From the NCBI RefSeq assembly GCF_018614075.1, contig NZ_JAGGOZ010000027.1, forward strand, positions 1 to 64,000: DNA of 64,000 nt, given 5' to 3'. Source of the stretch: Streptomyces sp. ISL-94 (GTDB lineage Bacteria; Actinomycetota; Actinomycetes; Streptomycetales; Streptomycetaceae). The notes below the pieces were generated by a model. That model did not search any database. It saw only the letters and a program-made list of their open reading frames with translations, and was not told where the DNA came from. Shown here piece after piece: positions 1-9,051 of this stretch. The position numbers and the translations under genes were made by a program. The stretch's first letter is position 1; every line of letters begins with the position of its first letter.

Positions 1-2577
1 GGCAGGGGCAGGGGCAGGGGCCGGTGCAGGCTCGACGGCGGGCGCGGCAGCCTGAGCCGCCGCGGCCGACGCGGCAGCCGCAGCCGTCGCCGCCTGCTCG
101 GCCGCGGCGGCCGCCGCCGTCCGGCGCGCCGCCTCGGCCTTCAGCAGGGCCTCTTCCGCCCGCCGCTGCTTCTCCAGCCGCCGCTCCTCGGCCTCGGCCC
201 GCAGCCGGGCCTCCTCCTCGGCGCGCCGGCGCTCCTCCGCCGCCTTGCGGGCGGCCTCCGCCTCGGCCTTGATGCGGGCCTCTTCGGCCTCGCGGGCCTT
301 GCGGGCCTCTTCCTCGGCGCGCAGCCGCGCCTCTTCCGCCTGGCGCGCGGCCTCTTCCTCGGCCTTGCGCCGGGCCTCCTCCTCGGCGAGGCGCCGGGCC
401 TCCGCCTGGGCGGCCACCTCGGCCTCGGAGAGCGGGAGCATCCGGTCCAGGCGGTGCCGTACGACGGTGGTCACCGAATCCGGGTCCTGGCCCGCGTCCA
501 CCACCAGATAGCGCCCCGGGTCCGACGCGGCCAGCGTCAGGAACCCGGACCGCACCCGCTGGTGGAACTCCGCCGGCTCCGACTCCAGCCGGTCCGGAGC
601 CTCCGTGAACCGCTCCCGCGCCGCCTCCGGCGATACGTCGAGCAGCACGGTCAGGTTCGGGACCAGCCCGTCGGTGGCCCAGCGCGAGATCCGGGCGATC
701 TCGGTCGGGGAGAGGTCGCGGCCGGCGCCCTGGTAGGCCACCGAGGAGTCGATGTAGCGGTCCGAGACGACCACCGCGCCGCGCTCCAGGGCCGGGCGCA
801 CCACGGTGTCCACGTGTTCCGCCCGGTCGGCGGCGTACAGCAGCGCCTCGGCGCGGTTCGACAGCCCGGCCGAGGAGACGTCCAGCAGGATCGAGCGGAG
901 CCGCTTTCCGACCGGGGTGGCTCCCGGCTCGCGGGTCACGACGACCTCGTGGCCCTTGCCGCGTATCCAGTCGGCCAGGGCCTCCACCTGGGTGGACTTG
1001 CCGGCTCCGTCCCCGCCCTCCAGGGCGATGAAGAACCCGGTGGCGGACGGCGCCTGCAGCGGCTCCCCGCCACGCAGCGCCTCGCGCAGGTCGCGGCGCA
1101 GAGGTACGCCACTACGGTCGTCGGCCTTGGTGAGGACCACGACGGCGACGGGCAGCAGGAGGGCGCCCACCAGCATCAGGGTGAAGGCCGCGCCGCCGTG
1201 CGCGAGGACGATCTCCCCGCCGCCGAGCCGGTGCGGGCCGATGAGCGCAGCCAGCACCGGGGCGGCGACCGCACCGAGGGCCAGGGCCACCCGTACGACC
1301 GCCTGGAGGTGCTCGGTGACCCGGGCCCGGCGGAACTCCTCGGTCTCCTGGTCCAGCAGGGTGTGGCCGGTGTTGGCCGCGACGCCCGCGGCGGTGCCGG
1401 CGAGCAGCGACAGGAAGAGCACGGTCGCCGTGTCCGGGACCAGCCCGGTCAGGAGCAGCGCCAGTCCGGCCACCGCTATGGCGAGGGCCAGCAGGCGGCG
1501 CCGGGACAGGGCGGGCAGCACCTTGCCGGCCTGGGTGGCGCGGATGCCGGCGGTGGTGCCGCCGACCAGGGCGAGGACGGCCAGGGCGAAGGAGGCCGGG
1601 CCGCCGCCGAGGTCGAAGGCGTGCAGTGCGGACACGGCGACGGCGCAGGACACCGCTCCGGCGACCGCGGCGCAGGCCAGGACCAGGAGGGGGATGGCGC
1701 CCGTGCGGCCCTTGTCGGGACGGTCGCCCGCCTTGGGGGCGCGCAGGCCCTCCAGCGGGGAACGGGGGCGCGGGGTCTTCACGCCGGGCAGGACGAGCGG
1801 GAGCAGCAGCGAGACGGACGCCGCGAAGAGGCCGGAGGCCACGTACGAGCCGAGGGCGGCCTGGTTCTCGGCGAACCAGTCGACGCCGAGGCCGAGGGCC
1901 CGGCCGATCAGGGTGGCGGCGAGCAGCGCGGCCGCGGCGACGGGGAGCGCCGCGAAGGCCGTACGCAGGGTCAGCCGGCGCAGCGCGTCGAGGTGGTCCG
2001 GCAGCGGCCGTACGGTCGCCCCCTCCGGCGGCGGCGCGGGCAGCAGGGCGGGTGCGGCGCTCTCCTTGGCCAAGGTCCACAGCCGCTCGGCGGCGCCGGC
2101 GACGAAGACGGTGGCCAGCAGGGCGGTGAGCGCGTGGGCCGGAATCCAGTCGAGCCACAGCGGGGCGACGACGAAGAGGCCGAGGCGGATCCCGTCGGCG
2201 CCGATCATAGTCCAGCGGCGGTCCAGCTTGCCGCCGGGGCTGAGGAGCCCGGCCAGCGGGCCCAGCAGGACCGCGCCGAAGAAGAGGGTGGCGAGGATCC
2301 GGACCCCGAATACGGCGGCGACGGCGAGGGCCGCGCCGCGGTAGCCGCCGCCGAAGGCGCCGTCCGAGACCGCGGCCTGATAGGCCAGCAGCACCAGCAC
2401 CAGCAGGGCGAGGGCATCGCCGATTCCGCTCACCAGCTGGGCGCTCCACAGCCGGCGCAGCCTGGGGGTGCGCAGCAGTGCGCGCACCGCACGCTCGCGG
2501 GAATCCGCGGCTAGGGCTTCGTCGTAGGTGGGGTTCGCCGGGGCGGTCACGACCGTTGGCTGCTCGGCTCGCGTCAT
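1..2577 (-). CDS. tmk: MFS-like membrane domain fused to thymidylate kinase (3' end cut by window)
   Basis: dTMP kinase makes dTDP from dTMP and ATP. Translation leftward from ATG at 2577 stays open for 859 codons to the window edge, so the C-terminus is missing. Residues about 35-500 contain roughly ten hydrophobic segments of transporter (MFS) type; the first is LVSGIGDALALLVLVLLAY. Residues about 515-715 are the kinase: P-loop GGDGAGKST with Lys527, then TREPG, and SDRYIDSS. After about residue 735 the chain becomes a long charged Ala/Glu/Arg stretch of AEEEAR-type repeats, predicted coiled coil, and ends in Ala/Pro repeats at base 1. The transporter-kinase fusion is common in Streptomyces; the role of the membrane half and the tail is not known to me. 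The kinase call is firm. Confidence 0.93.
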   Translation of the reverse strand, partial: MTRAEQPTVVTAPANPTYDEALAADSRERAVRALLRTPRLRRLWSAQLVSGIGDALALLVLVLLAYQAAVSDGAFGGGYRGAALAVAAVFGVRILATLFFGAVLLGPLAGLLSPGGKLDRRWTMIGADGIRLGLFVVAPLWLDWIPAHALTALLATVFVAGAAERLWTLAKESAAPALLPAPPPEGATVRPLPDHLDALRRLTLRTAFAALPVAAAALLAATLIGRALGLGVDWFAENQAALGSYVASGLFAASVSLLLPLVLPGVKTPRPRSPLEGLRAPKAGDRPDKGRTGAIPLLVLACAAVAGAVSCAVAVSALHAFDLGGGPASFALAVLALVGGTTAGIRATQAGKVLPALSRRRLLALAIAVAGLALLLTGLVPDTATVLFLSLLAGTAAGVAANTGHTLLDQETEEFRRARVTEHLQAVVRVALALGAVAAPVLAALIGPHRLGGGEIVLAHGGAAFTLMLVGALLLPVAVVVLTKADDRSGVPLRRDLREALRGGEPLQAPSATGFFIALEGGDGAGKSTQVEALADWIRGKGHEVVVTREPGATPVGKRLRSILLDVSSAGLSNRAEALLYAADRAEHVDTVVRPALERGAVVVSDRYIDSSVAYQGAGRDLSPTEIARISRWATDGLVPNLTVLLDVSPEAARERFTEAPDRLESEPAEFHQRVRSGFLTLAASDPGRYLVVDAGQDPDSVTTVVRHRLDRMLPLSEAEVAAQAEARRLAEEEARRKAEEEAARQAEEARLRAEEEARKAREAEEARIKAEAEAARKAAEERRRAEEEARLRAEAEERRLEKQRRAEEALLKAEAARRTAAAAAAEQAATAAAAASAAAAQAAAPAVEPAPAPAPAPA

Positions 2578-2699
2578 CCGCCCAGCCTATCCGCTGCGCT
2601 TGGCGGCTGCGGAGGCCTGTGGACAACGTCCGCTGTGACCCCGCCCCCATCCTCCCGGGGCTCCGCCCCGGCCCAGCCCCCGGACCCCGGCACGGCCCG

Positions 2700-3060
2700 A
2701 CGGCGTCGGGTAGGTCGGGCACCGGCTGCGCCGGGCCCCCGGGCTCCGCCCCACCCGCGCCTCAAACGCCGGCGGGGCTGGAATTGGCCCGCGCCAGCCG
2801 CGACGTCTCGCAGGGCGGGCAGCGGGCACCGGCCGCGCCAGGCCCCCAGGCTCCGCCCCAGACCCCGCGCCACAAACAGCGGCGGGGCTGGAATTGGCCC
2901 GCGCCAGCCGCGACGTCTCGCAGGGCGGGCGCCGCCTGCGCCGGGCCCCCGGGGCTCCGCCCCAGACCCCACGCCTCAAACGCCGGCGGGGCTGGATGTG
3001 CCCGGCCTAAGCCTGCAAGTGCGCGCAGCGCAAGGGCAGCCCGTCGGCTCTTGACGGCGC
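2700..3060. repeat. Intergenic repeat cluster with a 51-bp exact direct repeat
   Basis: The 563-bp gap between tmk and topA holds no gene. It contains at least three copies of a G/C-rich module: a GGCTCCGCCCC arm, a CTCAAACGCCGG segment and GGCGGGGCTGGA. Bases 2770-2820 are repeated exactly at 2880-2930 (51 bp, period 110). A third, diverged copy follows at about 2945-3045 and ends in a GTGCGCGCAGCGCAA tail. The same module, with the same tail, recurs at about 40620-40712, and a shorter relative lies at about 37785-37885. GGGCTCCGCCCC is self-complementary, so each copy can form a hairpin. It resembles unnamed intergenic repeats common in Streptomyces. Confidence 0.8.
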
Positions 3061-3075
3061 AGCCCAGGCCTCGGG

Positions 3076-3122
3076 CTGCGGCAGGAAAGCCGCAGGCCCC
3101 CGTGCCGGCGCACAGGGGCCTG
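3076..3122 (-). terminator. Two hairpins downstream of topA
   Basis: Leftward transcription leaving topA meets a 12-bp stem with one mismatch (3093-3104 with 3111-3122, 6-nt loop) starting 19 bases after the stop, then an overlapping alternative 7-bp perfect stem (3076-3082 with 3089-3095). There is no T-run, as is usual for Streptomyces terminators. The position directly after topA supports the call. Confidence 0.55.
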
Positions 3123-3140
3123 GGTAGGCATCCGCGGAGG

Positions 3141-5963
3141 CTAGTCCTCCGTCGGGGCCGCGGCCGTCTTCTTGGCCGGGGCCTTCTTCGCCACCGTCTT
3201 CTTCGCCGTCGTCTTCTTGGCCGTCGTCTTCTTGGCCGCCGTCGCCGTCGTCTTCTTCGCGGCAGCGGTCGCCTTCTTCGCCGGGGCCTTCTTGGCCGGG
3301 GCCTTCTTGGCCGTCTTCTTCGCCGGGCTCTTCGCCCGCTTCTCCGCGAGCAGCTCGTAGCCCCGCTCCGGCGTGATCGTCTCGACGTCGTCGTCCCGCC
3401 GCAGCGTCGCGTTCGTCTCGCCGTCCGTCACGTACGGGCCGAAGCGGCCGTCCTTCACGACCACCGGCTTCTCGCTGACCGGGTCCGTGCCCAGCTCCTT
3501 CAGCGGCGGCTTGGCCGCCGCCCGGCCCCGCTGCTTCGGCTGCGCGTAGATCGCGAGCGCCTCGTCCAGCGTGATCGAGAAGAGCTGGTCCTCGGTCTCC
3601 AGCGACCGCGAGTCCGTGCCCTTCTTCAGGTACGGGCCGTAGCGGCCGTTCTGGGCCGTGATCTCCACGCCCTCCGCGTCCACGCCCACGACACGGGGAA
3701 GGGACATGAGCCGAAGGGCGTCGTCCAGCGTCACCGTGTCCAGGCTCATCGACTTGAACAGCGAGGCCGTCCGCGGCTTGACCGCGTTCTTGCCCGTCTT
3801 CGGCGTGCCCTCGGGAAGGATCTCCGTCACGTACGGCCCGTAGCGGCCGTCCTTCGCGACGATCTCGTTCCCGCTGACCGGGTCCTTGCCCAGCTCGAAC
3901 TCGCCGCTCGGCTTCGCGAACAGCTCCTCCGCGTACTCGACCGTCAGCTCGTCCGGAGCCATGTCGTCCGGTACGTCGGCCCGCTGGTGGCCCTCCGCGT
4001 CCTTCTCGCCCCGCTCCACGTACGGCCCGTAGCGGCCGACCCGCAGCACGATGCCCTCGCCGACCGGGAAGGAGGAGATCTCCCGGGCATCGATCGCGCC
4101 CAGGTCCGTGACCAGCTCCTTCAAGCCGCCGAGCGCGTCACCGTCGGCCGGCACGACCTCGGTCGCGTCCTCCGAGCCGAAGTAGAACCGCTTCAGCCAC
4201 GGCACGGACTGGGCCTCGCCCCGCGCGATGCGGTCGAGGTCGTCCTCCATCCTCGCGGTGAAGTCGTAGTCGACGAGCCGCCCGAAGTGCGTCTCCAGCA
4301 GGTTCACCACGGCGAAGGACAGGAAGGACGGCACGAGCGCCGTGCCCTTCTTGAAGACGTATCCGCGGTCGAGGATCGTGCCGATGATCGACGCGTACGT
4401 CGACGGGCGGCCGATCTCCCGCTCCTCCAGCTCCTTGACCAGCGAGGCCTCGGTGTAGCGGGCCGGCGGCTTGGTCGAGTGGCCGTCGGCCGTGAGCTCC
4501 TCGGCGGCGAGCGCGTCGCCCTGCGCGACCTGCGGGAGGCGCTTCTCGCGGTCGTCGAGCTCGGCGTTCGGGTCGTCCGCGCCCTCGACGTAGGCCTTCA
4601 TGAAGCCGTGGAAGGTGATCGTCTTGCCGGAGGCCGTGAACTCGGTGTCACGGCCGTCCGACGCCCGGCCGCCGATCTTGACGGTGACCGAGTTGCCGAC
4701 CGCGTCCTTCATCTGGGAGGCGACGGTCCGCTTCCAGATGAGCTCGTACAGGCGGAACTGGTCGCCGGTCAGACCCGTCTCGGCCGGAGTGCGGAAACGA
4801 TCACCCGAAGGACGAATCGCCTCGTGCGCCTCCTGCGCGTTCTTGACCTTGCCGGCGTAGACGCGCGGCTTCTCCGGCAGGTAGTCGGCCCCGTAGAGCT
4901 GCGTGACCTGCGCCCGCGCCGCCGACACCGCGGTGTCCGACAGCGTCGTTGAGTCCGTACGCATATAGGTGATGAAGCCGTTCTCATACAGCTTCTGCGC
5001 CACCTGCATCGTCGCCTTCGCACCGAAGCCCAGCTTGCGCGAGGCCTCCTGCTGGAGCGTCGTCGTGCGGAACGGGGCGTACGGGGAGCGGCGGTACGGC
5101 TTGGACTCGACCGAGCGGACGGCGAACGAGGTCTCCGCCAGCGCGGCGGCCAGCGCCCGGGCGTTCGCCTCGTCGAGGTGCAGGACCTCGCTCTTGAGCT
5201 GCCCGGTCGAGCCGAAGTCGCGGCCCTGCGCGACGCGCTTGCCGTCGACCGTGTTCAGGCGGGCGACCAGGGACGACGGGTCCGACGCGTCGCCGGTCCG
5301 CCCGGTGGCGAAGGTTCCGGTCAGGTCCCAGTACTCGGCGGAGCGGAAAGCGATGCGCTCGCGCTCCCGCTCGACGACGAGGCGGGTGGCCACGGACTGG
5401 ACACGGCCGGCCGACAGGCGCGGCATGACCTTCTTCCACAGGACCGGCGAGACCTCGTAGCCGTAGAGGCGGTCGAGGATACGGCGGGTCTCCTGCGCGT
5501 CGACCATGCGCTGGTTCAGCTCGCGCGGGTTGGCGACGGCATCGCGGATCGCGTCCTTGGTGATCTCGTGGAAGACCATCCGGTGGACGGGGACCTTGGG
5601 CTTGAGGACTTCCTGGAGGTGCCACGCGATGGCTTCGCCCTCGCGGTCCTCATCGGTGGCGAGGAAGAGTTCGTCGGACTCGGCCAGCAGCTCCTTGAGC
5701 TTCCTGACCTGCGCCTTCTTGTCGGCATTCACGACATAGATCGGCTGGAAGTCATGCTCGACGTCCACGCCGAGACGGCGGACCTCGCCTGTGTACTTGT
5801 CGGGAACCTCGGCGGCCCCGTTCGGGAGGTCGCGGATGTGCCCGACGCTCGCCTCGACGACGTATCCCGGGCCGAGGTAGCCCTTGATCGTCTTCGCCTT
5901 GGCAGGGGACTCGACGATGACGAGTCGGCGGCCGCCCTTTGCGGTCTCGCTAGTCGGGGACAA
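3141..5963 (-). CDS. topA: DNA topoisomerase I with lysine-rich tail
   Basis: Type IA topoisomerase that relaxes negative supercoils. 940 residues from a TTG start at 5963, chosen because GGAGAG lies just upstream and the known Streptomyces N-terminus (SPTSETAKGGRRLVIVESPA) begins there; upstream in-frame codons have no homology to the family. The Toprim domain starts with VIVESPAKAKTIKGYL and contains ATDEDREGEAIAWH. The catalytic tyrosine is Tyr333 in FITYMRTDSTT. Four C-terminal repeats with DGRYGPYV-like motifs follow (residues about 600-870). The last about 60 residues are alternating Lys/Ala blocks such as PAKKAPAKK; in Streptomyces such a tail is known to raise processivity on DNA. Zinc-finger cysteines of the E. 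coli type are absent. Confidence 0.97.
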   Translation of the reverse strand: MSPTSETAKGGRRLVIVESPAKAKTIKGYLGPGYVVEASVGHIRDLPNGAAEVPDKYTGEVRRLGVDVEHDFQPIYVVNADKKAQVRKLKELLAESDELFLATDEDREGEAIAWHLQEVLKPKVPVHRMVFHEITKDAIRDAVANPRELNQRMVDAQETRRILDRLYGYEVSPVLWKKVMPRLSAGRVQSVATRLVVERERERIAFRSAEYWDLTGTFATGRTGDASDPSSLVARLNTVDGKRVAQGRDFGSTGQLKSEVLHLDEANARALAAALAETSFAVRSVESKPYRRSPYAPFRTTTLQQEASRKLGFGAKATMQVAQKLYENGFITYMRTDSTTLSDTAVSAARAQVTQLYGADYLPEKPRVYAGKVKNAQEAHEAIRPSGDRFRTPAETGLTGDQFRLYELIWKRTVASQMKDAVGNSVTVKIGGRASDGRDTEFTASGKTITFHGFMKAYVEGADDPNAELDDREKRLPQVAQGDALAAEELTADGHSTKPPARYTEASLVKELEEREIGRPSTYASIIGTILDRGYVFKKGTALVPSFLSFAVVNLLETHFGRLVDYDFTARMEDDLDRIARGEAQSVPWLKRFYFGSEDATEVVPADGDALGGLKELVTDLGAIDAREISSFPVGEGIVLRVGRYGPYVERGEKDAEGHQRADVPDDMAPDELTVEYAEELFAKPSGEFELGKDPVSGNEIVAKDGRYGPYVTEILPEGTPKTGKNAVKPRTASLFKSMSLDTVTLDDALRLMSLPRVVGVDAEGVEITAQNGRYGPYLKKGTDSRSLETEDQLFSITLDEALAIYAQPKQRGRAAAKPPLKELGTDPVSEKPVVVKDGRFGPYVTDGETNATLRRDDDVETITPERGYELLAEKRAKSPAKKTAKKAPAKKAPAKKATAAAKKTTATAAKKTTAKKTTAKKTVAKKAPAKKTAAAPTED

Positions 5964-6277
5964 CTTGGCTCTTCTCTCCGGTTGGCACTCGGTCGCGGTA
6001 CGGCGACGCTGCGGAGTGTGACGGTACAACCCGCCCCCGTGTCAAACGGCACAAGCCCGCAACGGCCACTCGAACGGTAACCCGACAAGTGCCGTTTCTG
6101 CCGCCCGGATGCCGCGCCGGACCCTTGACGATCACTGGGCCGAGTGTCCGGGGGGCCGTCTGGCCCCGCCCCGGCACCCGGTCCCGCACCGACTTTCAGG
6201 TGCACTTTCAGGACCGCTTCCGCAGCCCCTTTCACGTCGGCTTTCGCGGCCGGATCCATGCCGGTCACGGCCCCGCG
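5964..6277. other. topA upstream region, no gene seen
   Basis: This 314-bp gap should hold the topA promoter(s) and the end of the preceding transcript. No ORF here looks coding. The nonamer ACTTTCAGG occurs at 6192-6200 and again at 6204-6212, so twice with a 12-bp period, about 230 bases upstream of the topA start. Read on the topA strand this is CCTGAAAGT repeated, which could be a direct-repeat operator. S. coelicolor topA is known to respond to supercoiling, but I cannot place a specific -10/-35 box. Confidence 0.4.
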
Positions 6278-6475
6278 TCAGAGGCGCGCGAGGCACCACG
6301 CGCGGAGGGCCGGCGACGCCGCGCCGGCGAGCAGGGCCAGCCGTACGGCCACGACGGGGCGCACGCCCTCAGCCACCGGCGCGCGGTGCAGGGCGCGCGC
6401 CCCCGTCCAGACCAACAGAGCGGCCCCGAACAGCAGAAACACGGTCGCCGCGAAGATCCCCGGCCCGTCTTCCAT
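6278..6475 (-). CDS. Small membrane protein
   Basis: 65-residue protein of unknown function. The start at ATG 6475 is preceded by AAGGGGAG at good spacing; an upstream in-frame start at 6532 would add an Arg/Gly-rich leader without a ribosome site and is less likely. A hydrophobic segment (GIFAATVFLLFGAALLVWTG, residues about 5-24) is followed by a short basic stretch and a second hydrophobic stretch (VRLALLAGAASPALRAW). The position between topA and the methyltransferase gene is where S. coelicolor also has a small membrane protein, as far as I recall. I do not recognise a family. Confidence 0.6.
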   Translation of the reverse strand: MEDGPGIFAATVFLLFGAALLVWTGARALHRAPVAEGVRPVVAVRLALLAGAASPALRAWCLARL

Positions 6476-6589
6476 GCCGCTCCCCTTACCCCTGGGCCGC
6501 CCTCGGGATCCCCCCCGGTTCCCGCTGCGCATGACCCTGACAGCCCTGGGGATACAGGAGGCGAACTCCGGGTTACATCCCGGTTCCGG

Positions 6590-8110
6590 CTAGTGCCGGG
6601 GGCCCGCCACCGGCTCCAGGAAGCCCTGCTCGACCAGCGTCCGGATGGCCTCCGGCGTCCGATCCCTCAACAGGACCGGATCCTCCTGCACCAGCTGCGC
6701 GATCGCGTCCAGGATCCGGCCCGCGGTCAGTGAGCCGTCACACACTCCGGCGAAGCCCGCCCCGACCGTGTCGACCTTCGTCGCGCGCCGCATCCCGCGG
6801 TTCTGCCGGAGCACCACGTGCTCCGGGTCCTCCGCGCCGGGCGCGCCGACCTGCTCCTGGACCACTTCCGCGGTGAGGGCGAAATACCCCTCCAGCAGGG
6901 CCGCGTCATCGTGTTCCCGCAGGTAGTCCTGCCGGGCGAAGTGGGCCAGTACGGTCTCGCCCAGCGGCTGCTCCACCGAGTGCGGCCACTCCTCGATCAC
7001 GATCGAGGGCTCGGCCGCGTCCGACCGGCGCAGGGTGATCCAGCCGAAGCCGACGGACTTGGTCTTGCGCGCCTCGAACTCGTCCAGCCAGTCCTCGTAG
7101 CGCCGCGCGTACTCGGCCGGGTCGGTGCGGTGGTCACCGGCGTCGCGCAGCCACAGCTCCGCGTACTGCGTCACGTCCTGTACGTCACGCTGCACGATCC
7201 AGGCATCGCAGCCGCGCGGCACCCAGGAGCGGAGCCGGTCGTGCCAGTCCTCGCCCTCCACGTGCTGCCAGTTGCCGAGGAACTGCGCGTACCCGCCCGG
7301 ATTCAGCCGCGCGCCGGCCTCCTGGACCAGGGCCCGGCACAGGTCGTCGCCGCCCATCCCGCCGTCCCGGTACGTCAGCCGGGCGCCGGGGGAGATGACG
7401 AAGGGCGGGTTGGACACGATCAGGTCGTACGTCTCCTCGCCGACCGGCTCGAAGAGCGACCCGGCGAGCAGCTCGGCCTCCGGGGCGCCGGACAGCGCCA
7501 GCGTCAGACGGGTGAACTCCAGGGCGCGGGGGTTGACGTCGGTGGCCGTGACCCGGGTGGCGTGCTGGGCGGCGTGCAGCGCCTGGATGCCCGATCCGGT
7601 GCCGACGTCGAGGGCCGAGCCGACCGGGATGCGCACGGTGATTCCGGCCAGGGTGGTGGAGGCGCCGCCGACGCCGAGGACCACGGCTGTGCCTGGCTGA
7701 CGCCCCCGGCTGCCGATCCCGCCGGCCCCGCCGACGGAGCAGCCGAGGTCGGAGACGATGAACCAGTCCTCGCCGTCGGGGCCGCCGTACGGGCGCACGT
7801 CGACGGTGGCGTGCACCTCGTCGCCCTCGCGGCGCAGCCAGCCGTCGGCCAAGGCCGCGTCGACGGGCAGGGCGGCCTCGGCGTGCACGTGCGGTACGGG
7901 CTGCTGGAGCAGGAACAGCCGGACCAGGCAGGCGAGCGGGCCGTCGCCGCGCGTGGCGCGCAGGGCGGGGACCGTCTCGCTCCGGGCCAGTGCGGCGTAG
8001 GCGGGGGCGCCGAGCAGTTCGAGCAGCCCGTCGGCGGTGAAGCCGTTGGCGAGGAACGCGGCGCGGAGCTCGGCGGCGTGGTCGGACGAGGGAAGGCTGG
8101 TGGTACTCAC
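6590..8110 (-). CDS. Class I SAM-dependent methyltransferase, NPPF type
   Basis: 506 residues. The SAM-binding motif is ALDVGTGSGIQAL (residues 166-178), followed by the acidic strand TATDVNPRAL and the catalytic-loop motif DLIVSNPPF (NPPF at 234-237). An NPPF/Y motif is typical of methyltransferases acting on amide or exocyclic nitrogens (adenine N6, glutamine, guanine N2), so a protein-glutamine, rRNA or DNA-base target is plausible, but none can be assigned. The 150 residues before the core and about 170 after it are family-specific extensions found in actinobacterial homologues. It is probably monocistronic or co-transcribed with the small membrane protein gene 58 bp downstream. Confidence 0.8.
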   Translation of the reverse strand: MSTTSLPSSDHAAELRAAFLANGFTADGLLELLGAPAYAALARSETVPALRATRGDGPLACLVRLFLLQQPVPHVHAEAALPVDAALADGWLRREGDEVHATVDVRPYGGPDGEDWFIVSDLGCSVGGAGGIGSRGRQPGTAVVLGVGGASTTLAGITVRIPVGSALDVGTGSGIQALHAAQHATRVTATDVNPRALEFTRLTLALSGAPEAELLAGSLFEPVGEETYDLIVSNPPFVISPGARLTYRDGGMGGDDLCRALVQEAGARLNPGGYAQFLGNWQHVEGEDWHDRLRSWVPRGCDAWIVQRDVQDVTQYAELWLRDAGDHRTDPAEYARRYEDWLDEFEARKTKSVGFGWITLRRSDAAEPSIVIEEWPHSVEQPLGETVLAHFARQDYLREHDDAALLEGYFALTAEVVQEQVGAPGAEDPEHVVLRQNRGMRRATKVDTVGAGFAGVCDGSLTAGRILDAIAQLVQEDPVLLRDRTPEAIRTLVEQGFLEPVAGPRH

Positions 8111-8320
8111 CCGACCATTGTGTCCGCTGGGACGCGTCTTGCCGATCAGCCGGGCCCTCGCGCGTGGGGCGGCGCGGGCCGACTCGGGCCGGAAACTGCG
8201 ACAGGGCGGCCGCGGCCCCTTTCCGGGACCCCGGCCGCCCTGGTGGCGTCGGTGCGCCGCCCTTGTTCGGGCGAGTGCCTGGCGACTGCCTGGTGATTAC
8301 CTGGGCGACTACCCGGGTGC

Positions 8321-8887
8321 CTACTTGGGCGTCGGCGAGGGCGCCGTGACCTGGCAGCCCTTCTGGCTGTTCATCGCCCTGTCCAGACCGCCCGCGTTGA
8401 GCTGGGCGAGCGCGTCCTTGCCGCCCTTCGTCGCGTCGTTCAGGCCGCCCGCCACCTCCTTGAGGCCCTCGGCGAACTTCGTCTGGTCCTTGGGGTCCAG
8501 ACCGTCCATCTTGGTCTTCAGGTCGGCGTAGCCCTTGGATGTGTCCTGGAAGCCCTTGACCGCCGCGTCCAAGGTGGTCTGGCCGTTCTTGACCGGCGGA
8601 ACTCCCGCCCCCTGCAGGGCCGTCCCCATCGCCTTGTACGACTCGGACATCGTCCCGAACGCCGCCGAGTCGGTCTTCTGGACCTCTTCGGGCTTGCTGC
8701 TCTCCGTCGCCACGCGCTTGATCTCGGCGTTGGCCGCCTCGATCTTCTTCAGCTCGGGCTGCCACTGGTCGCAGACCTTCTTGGCCCAGTCGTCGGCCTT
8801 CTTGTCGCTGTCGTCCCCGCCGCAACCGGACAGGACGAGCATCAGTACCGCACCGCCCGACAATGCGGCCGCAAGCTTCTTGTTCAC
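8321..8887 (-). CDS. Small secreted lipoprotein
   Basis: 188 residues from GTG at 8887, chosen because GAAGGGA lies 8 bases upstream and translation then begins with a signal peptide (MNKKLAAALSGGAVLMLVLS). The lipobox LVLSGC puts the lipidated cysteine at residue about 22. The mature part is rich in Lys, Asp and Ala, with heptad-like helices such as ADLKTKMDGLDPKDQTKFAE and a WQPEL segment near the N-terminus; it ends in a Pro/Thr tail. Cys41 and a cysteine near the C-terminus (QKGC) could pair. The role is unknown; it lies 164 bp downstream of hppA. Confidence 0.8.
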   Translation of the reverse strand: MNKKLAAALSGGAVLMLVLSGCGGDDSDKKADDWAKKVCDQWQPELKKIEAANAEIKRVATESSKPEEVQKTDSAAFGTMSESYKAMGTALQGAGVPPVKNGQTTLDAAVKGFQDTSKGYADLKTKMDGLDPKDQTKFAEGLKEVAGGLNDATKGGKDALAQLNAGGLDRAMNSQKGCQVTAPSPTPK

Positions 8888-9051
8888 CGGATTGGTCCCT
8901 TCGAAGGCTCTCGGCCCGGAAGATACACGGCTGCCCTCCGGCGGCGCACAAAGGCGGACAGACGACGCGTCAGTCCGCGCCGCCTGTCCGCCGTTCGGGC
9001 GTACGGCCGGCCCTGCCCCGGCTCTGCCCGGTACTGATGCCGTGCCTGGGG

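Noticed and set aside
454-2514. Long plus-strand open frame (686 codons) opposite tmk
   Set aside because: It is the antisense shadow of tmk, rich in Arg/Gly/Gln and without domain or ribosome site. Several similar frames (such as 8863-11481 plus and 44085-46211 minus) were rejected for the same reason: high G+C genes leave open frames on the other strand.
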